From contig NZ_FMAQ01000001.1 of the NCBI RefSeq assembly GCF_900094945.1, positions 310,001-374,000 on the forward strand: a stretch of 64,000 nt of DNA. Reading direction: 5' to 3'. The translations under genes and the position numbers were made by a program. This DNA comes from Gilliamella bombicola. GTDB taxonomy: Bacteria > Pseudomonadota > Gammaproteobacteria > Enterobacterales > Orbaceae. A model generated the notes under the pieces. That model was not told the DNA's origin and did not search any database. It worked only from the letters and a program-made list of their open reading frames with translations. Numbering within the stretch: the first letter of the stretch is position 1; every line of letters begins with the position of its first letter. Positions 19,030-25,756 of this stretch are shown here, piece after piece.

Positions 19030-19856
19030 TCATGCTGCTTGTTTTAGTGTTTTATACTCAATGGGTGTCATATTATTTAATGCCTCATGCGGTCTTTCGG
19101 TATTATAAATCGTTAACCATTCTTCGGTTATTCTCCTTGCTTGTGCTAAGTTGTTAAAAAGATATAAATCGAGTACATCAGTACGATAGGTACGATTAAA
19201 TCGTTCAATATAGCCATTTTGATAAGGGCTACCGGGCTGGATATAATCAATGGCTATATCAATGGGATTTAGCCCAGTTTATAAAGGTTTTTCCTGTAAA
19301 TTCTGGCCCATTATCGACCCGTATTTTTAATGGATAGCCATGATATTTGGCCAGTTTATCTAAGTAACGGGTAATTCTCCCTGCCGGTAAGCTTACTGCA
19401 ATATCAATGCCTAGCGCCTCACGATTAAAGTCATCGATGACATTGAATGTCCTAAAGCGACGTTGATTACCACTACTGTCACTCATAAAATCCATTGACC
19501 AACATTCACCTTGTTTATTGGGGACTAATAACCTTTCCGGGCATCGTGGAGGAATGCGTTTTTTACGCTTTACCCTGAGATTAAGCTTTAATTCACAATA
19601 CACCCGATACACCCGTTTATGATTCCATTTATAGCCGAGCTTTCTGATACGATTAAAGCATTTAGGAAATGCCCCAGCGTAAATGCCGGTCTGTGATAGC
19701 ATTCAACACCGAAATAATCACCGAATCATCCAGTAACTTAGGTTGATAATAGTAAGCACAATGGCTTAAGCCAACAATGGCACAACTCATAGCAATAGTA
19801 ACTAAATGATTTTGTTGTAGTTGCTGTGCCCACGTTTTACGTGCTGTTGTGGGCAC
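19030..19856 (-). pseudogene. IS3-family transposase OrfB, broken by two frameshifts
   Basis: DDE integrase-type transposase. The N-terminal part (19662-19856) ends at ...DRHLRWGIS, and the next frame resumes at F-P-K-C-F-N-R-I-R-K-L-G-Y-K-W-N-H-K-R-V, so a base was gained or lost near 19672. The catalytic core has W-S-M-D-F-M-S-D and V-D-N-G-P-E-F-T-G. A second frameshift near 19262 (an extra T after TGGGCTAAATCCCAT) puts the third catalytic block, Y-I-E-R-F-N-R, out of frame. The protein would normally be made by -1 frameshifting from orfA. Confidence 0.85.
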
Positions 19857-20113
19857 TAAAGCTTTTTTATGATTTCTTCCTGAAGCTGGGATTTTAAGCT
19901 CAGCTCGGCAAACATCTGCTTAAGCTTACGGTTTTCAACCTCCAGCTCCTTTAAGCGTTTGATGTCCGAAGTTTCCATTCCGCCGTATTTTTCCCGCCAT
20001 TTATAGAAAGTTGAATTACCCATGCCATATTTACGGCACAGTTCTTTAACGGGAATACCCGCTTCAGCTTCTTTTAAAATAGCGACGATTTGATGTTCAG
20101 TCATTTTTTCCAT
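19856..20113 (-). CDS. IS3-family transposase OrfA
   Basis: 85 residues from the ATG at 20113, which has GGGGAT just upstream; a longer start at 20140 is possible. An N-terminal helix-turn-helix (Q-I-V-A-I-L-K-E-A-E-A-G to S-T-F-Y-K-W-R) that binds the element's ends is followed by a leucine-zipper segment (L-K-E-L-E-V-E-N-R-K-L-K-Q). Its end meets the start of orfB, as in IS3 elements that use programmed frameshifting. Intact, but its orfB partner is not. Confidence 0.85.
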   Translation of the reverse strand: MEKMTEHQIVAILKEAEAGIPVKELCRKYGMGNSTFYKWREKYGGMETSDIKRLKELEVENRKLKQMFAELSLKSQLQEEIIKKL

Positions 20114-20250
20114 AATTAAATCCCCTTTTACTTTTATCATAGAGAATTTTCTACTTTTTTGCTGTACTATTTTAGGGGGTAGTTACAATCTGTATTAATT
20201 TGTTTTGTTGATGAGCTTTATACTTAAGTGAAATTATTTTTTAATATTTC

Positions 20251-20278
20251 TTGACAAGGAATATGTTTTTTTTATAAT
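20251..20278 (+). promoter_or_regulatory. Strong sigma-70 promoter of the MarR operon
   Basis: Consensus TTGACA (20251-20256) and consensus TATAAT (20273-20278) separated by 16 bp. The predicted start of transcription, near 20285, coincides with the first operator palindrome. Confidence 0.8.
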
Positions 20279-20284
20279 CCAGAT

Positions 20285-20335
20285 ATAGTTAGATGTCTAA
20301 CTATTTTTTTGGCGGTTTAGTTAGACATCTAACTA
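20285..20335 (+). promoter_or_regulatory. Twin MarR-type operators
   Basis: Two palindromes: ATAGTTAGATGTCTAACTAT (20285-20304) and TAGTTAGACATCTAACTA (20318-20335). Each has perfect 8-9-bp arms around a 2-bp centre and one is the reverse complement of the other. They lie between the -10 box and the ribosome binding site of the MarR gene, the classic position for autorepression. Confidence 0.85.
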
Positions 20336-20356
20336 TATTAAAAGGAGGCCATAATC

Positions 20357-20839
20357 GTGAAGTTGGAAAAAAAATATATATCATTAGCTCGTATTATTAA
20401 AAAACATAAAGCAGCCAATATATTATCGGTAGAAGCTTGTTTTAGTATACTTTCTACTGGAATGAGAATAGACAAAGAATGTGCTAAACGACTAAGTGAT
20501 TATCAGTTATCTGAGGGGCGTTTTATGGTGCTCGTACTTCTATTTGAGCATAAGGTGCTATCACCGCAAGAAATTGCTACTCTGAGTGGAGTTACAAAAC
20601 CAACGATAACCTCTTTCATTCATTCTTTAGTTAAAGAAAAATTGGTCAATAAAACTGAAGACATCACCGATGGAAGAAAAATTGATATTACTCTGACTAA
20701 AAAAGGCCAAGATTTGATACACCGAATCTTCAAGGAACATAGTCTTTGGATTGCTAACATTACAAAAAATTTAACAGATTCTGAAATTAAAACGCTCGTT
20801 TGTATTTTAAATAAAATGTCTCAGCTTAAAGATGATTAA
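20357..20839 (+). CDS. MarR-family transcriptional regulator
   Basis: 160 residues. The winged helix-turn-helix is clear: L-S-P-Q-E-I-A-T-L-S-G-V-T-K-P-T-I-T-S-F-I-H-S-L near 71-94, then the wing D-G-R-K-I-D-I-T-L-T-K-K-G near 103-115. GTG start with a near-perfect AAAGGAGG eight bases upstream. First gene of a four-gene unit; the strong promoter and twin palindromes immediately before it indicate autorepression relieved by a ligand or oxidation. A reactive cysteine could be the sensor (two are in the N-terminal helix region), but the inducer cannot be read. Confidence 0.92.
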   Translation: MKLEKKYISLARIIKKHKAANILSVEACFSILSTGMRIDKECAKRLSDYQLSEGRFMVLVLLFEHKVLSPQEIATLSGVTKPTITSFIHSLVKEKLVNKTEDITDGRKIDITLTKKGQDLIHRIFKEHSLWIANITKNLTDSEIKTLVCILNKMSQLKDD

Positions 20840-20848
20840 TTATAATTT

Positions 20849-21307
20849 ATGAATTTAGAGATTACTGATATGCTTCAGGAAACAAAGAATCTTAGAATTG
20901 TTACGCATCTTAACAAATCATCTTTTATTAAAGATAAGATAACAATAAAATTTGCTTCCACGTATGATGCGTTTTTTGAAGCTATTTGGTTGATAAGTCG
21001 AGAATATGTTCTCAAAGGGCTTATTAAAAGTGAACGAAAACTACCTTATTTCTCTCCGTACTTAATAATTATGCCGAATAATCGGCTTTTAATAGTATTA
21101 CATGTAGATCAGATTATTGATTGTTATTATGAATTGCTGACAATGGGAAGAACTTTCGGTTTTACTCCATATCGACTTCATTCGGTCTTTATGAGTCAGT
21201 ATTTTATGAGTGATACGATACATGGAAAGTTAACTGAACAGATTAAAAAATCATCTACCCCAACAATATCATATTACCAGGGTGTTACGAATAATGAATC
21301 GTATTGA
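20849..21307 (+). CDS. Protein of unknown function in the MarR operon
   Basis: 152 residues beginning nine bases after the MarR stop, no obvious signal peptide or membrane segment. I do not recognise a family. Visible features are a mixed alpha/beta pattern with V-L-K-G-L-I-K-S-E-R-K-L-P-Y-F-S-P-Y and Y-Y-E-L-L-T-M-G-R-T-F-G-F-T-P-Y. Its end overlaps the start of the following gene. Co-transcription with MarR, an alkylation-repair-like protein and a peroxiredoxin suggests a stress-related role by context only. Confidence 0.7.
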   Translation: MNLEITDMLQETKNLRIVTHLNKSSFIKDKITIKFASTYDAFFEAIWLISREYVLKGLIKSERKLPYFSPYLIIMPNNRLLIVLHVDQIIDCYYELLTMGRTFGFTPYRLHSVFMSQYFMSDTIHGKLTEQIKKSSTPTISYYQGVTNNESY

Positions 21308-21887
21308 CATATTGAATAACGGGCTTGGTGCCACGACTAATCTCAATGAATGCTTACAAATAGATCAAGAGCATTTATTTAGAGTGGTTCTTACCCAAAA
21401 GAAACCTCCACTATCGCTACAAGAATTACTTATCCAGATTCAATCTTACGCTAAAGATATCCACTTTAGAGTTTGCAAATGGGTTTGGATGGCCGTTCGA
21501 GAAAAATTATCTTCTGATTTAATTGTTTCTATTCAATTACTTTCTACTTGGGTAATAAACCCAAATCCCTACGTTAGGTGGTTTGCCATTCCAGTTGAAT
21601 GTTTAAGGCCTAGAGGGGGTTGGTCTAAGCATATTAGTGAGTTAAAAACACAACCTGAAATGGCTCTTTCTTTACTTGAACCATTAAAAAACGAACCTGA
21701 AAAATATGTCCAAGATTCAGTTGCTAATTGGTTAAATGATGCAAGTAAAACTCGACCAAGTTGGGTATCAGACCTCTATTCACAATGGTTATCAGAAAGT
21801 GATTCAGCATTTACACAGCGTATTGTTAAAAAAGCTATACGCACAATAAATAAACCTCTAAAGGAAAATAATCATGAAATTAAATGA
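21294..21887 (+). CDS. HEAT-repeat protein of the DNA alkylation repair (AlkC/AlkD) type
   Basis: 197 residues from ATG 21294; a GTG at 21282 is an alternative. The signature segment N-P-Y-V-R-W-F-A-I...L-R-P-R-G-G-W followed by Y-V-Q-D-S-V-A-N-W-L-N-D-A-S-K is the HEAT-like repeat pattern of the DNA alkylation repair family, glycosylases that remove 3-methyladenine-type lesions. It is shorter than typical members, so it may be a reduced form or bind DNA without catalysis. It overlaps the preceding gene by 14 bases and the next by 14, so the three are translationally linked. Confidence 0.7.
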   Translation: MNRIDILNNGLGATTNLNECLQIDQEHLFRVVLTQKKPPLSLQELLIQIQSYAKDIHFRVCKWVWMAVREKLSSDLIVSIQLLSTWVINPNPYVRWFAIPVECLRPRGGWSKHISELKTQPEMALSLLEPLKNEPEKYVQDSVANWLNDASKTRPSWVSDLYSQWLSESDSAFTQRIVKKAIRTINKPLKENNHEIK

Positions 21888-22503
21888 AAAACTTGAGCTA
21901 ATACAAAAAGAAATGGCGCAAACTGTGCCAGTTGATATTTTAAATGCGTTCGGACAATCACTTCATGAACTTATAGAGCTAAATTTAGAAAACCACGCTC
22001 TTAAAGTCGGTGATATAGCTCCTGATTTTACGTTGCCAGATGCTGAGGGTCTACCTATTTCGCTCTACGATACATTGCAACATAATCCAGTTATACTTAG
22101 CTTTTTTCGTGGTAATTGGTGTCCGTTTTGTATGGCTGAATTAGCACATTACCAAGAAGCTATAAATAACAATCTTATTGATAGTGCAACGGTTATTGCG
22201 ATTTCTCCTCAAACTATTCATTTTAATCACGATGTAACGGTACGAAATAACCTCGAATTTAGAATACTTTCTGATAAAGGGAACGAAATTGCTGATAAAT
22301 ATGGGCTTGTTTTTACGCTGCAAGAAAATGTTCGTGATATCTATAAAAACATGGGAGCAGATTTAGAATTATTTAATAATGATAAGACGTATAAACTGCC
22401 TATCCCTGCAACTTATCTTATTGATAAAAATAAAAAAATTATATTTTCTTCAGTTTCCACAAATTATATGGAAAGAGCTGATGTATGTGATATTAAACTT
22501 TAA
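21874..22503 (+). CDS. AhpC/TSA-family peroxiredoxin-like protein
   Basis: 209 residues with a thioredoxin fold: V-G-D-I-A-P-D-F-T-L-P-D near 46-57, then the active site F-F-R-G-N-W-C-P-F-C near 74-83 with two cysteines, and a cis-proline segment L-P-I-P-A-T-Y-L-I-D near 168. The long N-terminal helix (residues 1-44) is usual for this subgroup. It would reduce peroxides or organic hydroperoxides in the cytoplasm. Good AAGGA before the start; overlaps the upstream HEAT-repeat gene by 14 bases. Confidence 0.88.
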   Translation: MKLNEKLELIQKEMAQTVPVDILNAFGQSLHELIELNLENHALKVGDIAPDFTLPDAEGLPISLYDTLQHNPVILSFFRGNWCPFCMAELAHYQEAINNNLIDSATVIAISPQTIHFNHDVTVRNNLEFRILSDKGNEIADKYGLVFTLQENVRDIYKNMGADLELFNNDKTYKLPIPATYLIDKNKKIIFSSVSTNYMERADVCDIKL

Positions 22504-22544
22504 AAATCATTTGGATTAATTTATATAGAGTCTAAAGGGCTTAT

Positions 22545-22704
22545 ATAAAAAAGAATAAACTAATCATAATTGGTAATGGAATTGCAGGAAATTTAGCAGC
22601 ACTATTTATTTCACAGAAACTACCTAACTAGCAATAACTATCGTAGGCAAGTCGAATAAACTACGTTCAATTGTGGGAGGAATCTACTGTTGAATTATCC
22701 ACAC
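22545..22704 (+). pseudogene. N-terminal remnant of a flavin-dependent halogenase-like oxidoreductase
   Basis: A reading frame begins with ATA where ATG is expected, seven bases after AAAGGGC, and encodes KNKLIIIGNGIAGNLAALF, a dinucleotide-binding G-x-G-x-x-G fold. Restoring one base near 22629 and removing one G near 22671 continues it as L-A-I-T-I-V-G-K-S then I-V-G-E-S-T-V-E-L-S-T. The V-G-E-S-T-x-E motif resembles the N terminus of the tryptophan-halogenase superfamily. The IS3 remnant begins directly after. So the gene has lost its start, has two frameshifts and is interrupted. The family call is recall from two motifs. Confidence 0.55.
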
Positions 22705-23161
22705 TTCAATGTCATCGATGACTTTAATCGTGAGGTGCTAGGCATTGATATTGCGGTCAGTTTGCCGGCTGGCAGGATCACCCGTTATCTGGATAAACTG
22801 GCTGAATATCATAATTATCCACTCAAAATACGAGTAGATAATGGACCGGAATTCACTGGAAATACGTTTATTAACTGGGCTAAATCACATGATATAGCCA
22901 TTGATTATATTGAGCTCGGCAACCCATATCAAAATGGGTATATTGGAACGATTTAATCGCATCTATCGCACAGAGGTACTAGATTTATATCTATTTAATA
23001 ATCTGGAACAAGCAAGAAAGGTAACAGAAGAATGGCTAACCAGTTATAACAACGAAAAACCTCATGAAGCATTAAATAATATAACGCAGATTGAGTATAA
23101 AACCCTAAACAAGGAGTATTATTTTCTACTTGAATCTTGTACTAAGTTTGGGGTATTTACA
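22705..23161 (+). mobile_element. Truncated IS3-family element (3' part of orfB plus one end)
   Basis: Closely related to the 3' part of the element at 18990-20187 but in the opposite orientation: V-D-N-G-P-E-F-T-G-N-T-F, then a frameshift near 22935 before L-E-R-F-N-R-I-Y-R. It ends in the same terminal repeat (..GTACTAAGTTTGGGGTATTTACA as two blocks). orfA and the first half of orfB are missing. It separates two remnants of what may have been a single gene. Confidence 0.8.
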
Positions 23162-23163
23162 CT

Positions 23164-23463
23164 TTTGACCAAGTAGAACAAACTTATCCCTTTTCCTATT
23201 CAGAATGTGAAAATGAGAAAGAATTATGTAGTTTAGGCAATTTTATTGAAAACCCACGGCAAAAGCGCAAATACATTTCGTCAGAAAGGTTGCTAGCCAT
23301 GTCAGATGAACAACGTCAAACCTATTCAAAAAATTTTCTCGCTAAATTGCAAATATTAGATGAGTTGGTTACACCCTTATGGGATTATCAAGCACCCGAA
23401 CAAGAAATTTGGCAACCTGTCATTGATTTTATAAATCAACATATAGAAAAGCAATCTATATAA
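23164..23463 (+). pseudogene. C-terminal remnant of a gene interrupted by the IS3 fragment
   Basis: An open frame of 99 codons without a start at its beginning runs directly out of the IS end (FDQVEQTYPFSYSECENEK...) to a TAA; an internal ATG (MSDEQRQTYSKNFLAKLQ) could give 54 residues. Same strand as the halogenase-like remnant before the IS, so the two may be the ends of one gene whose middle was lost. No domain recognised. The lean towards a single original gene is inference. Confidence 0.4.
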
Positions 23464-23715
23464 CGATTTGATCCGCTCAGATTTTCATTATTTATTTCAC
23501 TTGCTCCAATATGGTTATAAGTGTGATAAAGGACTATATAAAACGCCAATTTCTGACAAAAGTAAAAGGCAGTCACAAACGACTACCTTTTACTATCTTT
23601 ATTGAGGTATAACTTTTGTGGGAAATGTGAACATATCCCCCGAAATATCCAAACTAATATTAATTTATTTTGCTTTTTCAGTATTACACACTAATTTAGC
23701 AAGTGTTCCTTGATG

Positions 23716-24191
23716 CTAATTTTGGGTGTCAACTGCCCAACAAGTTTTCAGTGATGCATCAATAGGCTTTGTCAATTGTACTTCGTTATTGTAGTTATAA
23801 TTACAGCTAGCCCAAAAGCTCAGTTTATTAGTATCATCACTGCTCTCTAATAACCAAACTGCCTTATATTTTTTCCCATTTATCGTTGCGGGCTTGGGTT
23901 TTATTCGTTTTGCTGAATCAGGTGATTTTCCGGAATATACTTCCACTTGATTGAGTCGAATAAGAGAACTGGTGTGAGCGATATCTTCTGGCAAGATTAA
24001 ACCATTAATTTTATTCTTATCATAGCCTTTTTCAGACACTTCCCAGCCTTCGGGCACAACTTCTAGTTCAGGTTTAGCATATTTTATTTTTACCGATTCG
24101 GGACAAACTATCTCTTGATTTGCATTAGCTGAACGGCAAAGAATCCCCCCATTACGACAATTGCTGCTAGACTTAAAATTTTACCTTTCAT
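23716..24191 (-). pseudogene. STY0301-like secreted protein, frameshifted in the signal peptide
   Basis: ATG at 24191 with AAGGA eight bases upstream opens M-K-G-K-I-L-S-L-A-A-I-V-V-M-G-G, then the frame closes at codon 28. The next frame supplies S-A-N-A-N-Q-E-I-V-C-P-E-S and the rest of a small secreted protein (P-E-G-W-E-V.., ..L-S-F-W-A-S-C-N-Y). A one-base gain between 24131 and 24150, where there is a run of six C (G on the coding strand) and a GTTC, restores one continuous ORF with a good signal peptide. The pattern of paired cysteines and P-x-G-W fits the STY0301 family as I recall it. It may be a true mutation, phase variation at the G tract, or a sequencing error. Confidence 0.65.
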
Positions 24192-24705
24192 GTTAACTAT
24201 TCCTTTTTAATTATAAAAAACACAATTTTTATTGTTGAATAATATAACTTCTTTTAATTCATACTGGGTTTATGTATTGCTGTCATATCGGTGAGCGCTA
24301 TTGCTCTAAAATTAAGACTACTTTTCTTTGATGATTTGACTTTAATTTGCCAATAATCATGCTTTCATCTCTAAAAGCATATAACGATAGGTGGTTCAGT
24401 TAACCTATCCACTCGTATTTATAGAATATGATTGATGACAATCAAGATGCTGAGGCACTAAAGATAAGATAAAGATAAAAAACACCTGAACATAAAATCA
24501 ATAAAGCAGTCCTGATTATATGACTTTTCATGTTTTGACAGGATATTAATATTATTTGATGATAGCGTAAAATTTTTATACGGTATTCGTGTAATGTTTA
24601 ATGATAAAAAGCCATTAAAAAATACATTATATATTTTAGTGTGTTATAAGTGATAAGTGCAGTAATTATTGGCTCTACTCACTCTCACCATAGAGCCAAA
24701 AAGTA
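24192..24705. other. Intergenic region upstream of the STY0301-like gene
   Basis: 514 bp with scattered stops on both strands and no supported gene. It holds a short inverted repeat (GATAGGT / ACCTATC near 24388-24410) and the carbonic anhydrase terminator hairpin at its right end. Confidence 0.4.
24669..24699 (-). terminator. Hairpin after carbonic anhydrase
   Basis: Perfect 9-bp stem TTGGCTCTA / TAGAGCCAA starting seven bases beyond the stop codon. The sequence after it on the minus strand is only moderately T-rich. Confidence 0.5.
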
Positions 24706-25440
24706 TTAATTAACTATCACTCGTCCATTCAAAGGTTGAACTGGACGGTTGTTATCATGATGTATGATTGAATGGAACTTTTCAATTTGTTCAGCAGATG
24801 CACTACTTTCTTGCTCTAACACAATCCATCGAACACCTTCAGAGCAAGGTGGCGTTGTCAAAGATCCACTAAAGCGATAAAAATCTAACCTATTCGGTAA
24901 TAAAGCCTTAATATCGACAGGCTGATTTAATGCTGCTGTATCCCCTTCTTCTGGCATTTGTTGCCAAGCTTTCGCCAATTCAGGGTTAGCTTTTCCTTTA
25001 TTAAACATCAGGCCGATAACCGCTAAGTCACCATTTTTGTTTTTATAAACAAAATGAGCCTCCATAGGAAATTGTTTGCCTTTAATCTTATTTTCGCTTG
25101 GTGTATGGAAATGGAATTGTTGTAACGTAAACACTTCGTTGTCAATTTCAAGCGTATTGCCATCATTAACATTAACTTGAATTGTATGACCGTTATTGAT
25201 GATTTCTTGCTTACTTTGTTTAAATGCTAGTTTAAGCTTGTCATGGTGCGTTTTAAAAACATGCTCAATATTGATAGGTGATTGGTTTTTTCCAGTTTCG
25301 CAGGTTGAAAATTCTGGCGAAAGGCTTCCCCAATTTTCTGGGCTATTTTCACCTTCGTAGCCCCAATGAGGAGCTGGTTCTGTTGCAGCACAAGATAGAC
25401 TTGTAACCATTAAGGCCGCAATTATTGCATTAAATTTCAT
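24706..25440 (-). CDS. cah: Alpha-class carbonic anhydrase, periplasmic
   Basis: 244 residues. Signal peptide at 1-18 or so, then W-G-Y-E-G...P-E-N-W-G and Q-S-P-I-N-I, the start of the alpha-CA fold. The zinc ligands are the two histidines of Q-F-H-F-H-T-P-S-E and the one of M-E-A-H-F-V-Y; the gate Thr is in G-S-L-T-T-P-P-C-S-E-G. Two cysteines (S-T-C-E-T-G and P-P-C-S-E) form the conserved disulphide, as expected for a periplasmic enzyme. It interconverts CO2 and bicarbonate, probably for pH balance in a CO2-rich gut. Complete and intact. Confidence 0.95.
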   Translation of the reverse strand: MKFNAIIAALMVTSLSCAATEPAPHWGYEGENSPENWGSLSPEFSTCETGKNQSPINIEHVFKTHHDKLKLAFKQSKQEIINNGHTIQVNVNDGNTLEIDNEVFTLQQFHFHTPSENKIKGKQFPMEAHFVYKNKNGDLAVIGLMFNKGKANPELAKAWQQMPEEGDTAALNQPVDIKALLPNRLDFYRFSGSLTTPPCSEGVRWIVLEQESSASAEQIEKFHSIIHHDNNRPVQPLNGRVIVN

Positions 25441-25756
25441 CTTGATTTTACGCTAGAAAGTTGATTAGTGGGAACCAAATTATACGCCACAAAAAATCAC
25501 CTTACTAGAATCGTACATCATCACTTTTTAATATTTTTATAAAAAAATTATTTGACATTTATACAAAAAAACAGGCTAGAAAATAGCCTGTTTTGTTTAG
25601 TACTAATTTTACTCAATTTTTATGATAATAATGCCTAATTATTTATATTGAGAAACTATTCACTCCTTCAGCATCGTCGGTCGGAAAGAGCACTATTATG
25701 GGGCTCAGCCGCCACGGCCACCCTAATAAGCACCCTCACAGCTTAAAGATTAAAAG
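25441..25756. other. Intergenic region between carbonic anhydrase and adhesin copy 2
   Basis: 316 bp. The left half is AT-rich and holds the adhesin terminator; the right part (about 25660-25740) is distinctly GC-richer, like the adhesin gene itself, with no ORF. That stretch is probably part of the imported segment. Confidence 0.5.
25568..25594 (-). terminator. Intrinsic terminator downstream of adhesin copy 2
   Basis: Perfect stem AAAACAGGCTA / TAGCCTGTTTT with a 5-nt loop, followed on the minus strand by TTTTTTTGT. It lies about 160 bases after the adhesin stop and could also stop plus-strand transcripts. Confidence 0.75.

Larger units (their letters stand above)
18990..20187 (-). mobile_element. 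IS3-family insertion sequence, degenerate copy
   Basis: 1198 bp bounded by imperfect terminal inverted repeats: the orfA end reads TGTAACTACCCCCTAAAAT and the other end (as reverse complement) TGTAAATACCCCAAACTTAG, followed in both by GTAC and further inward by GTAGAAAAT. Two ORFs, orfA and orfB, are in the order and overlap typical of IS3 elements. orfB carries two frameshifts, so the copy is not autonomous. No target-site duplication is visible at the ends chosen. A second, truncated relative lies at 22705-23161. Confidence 0.85.
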
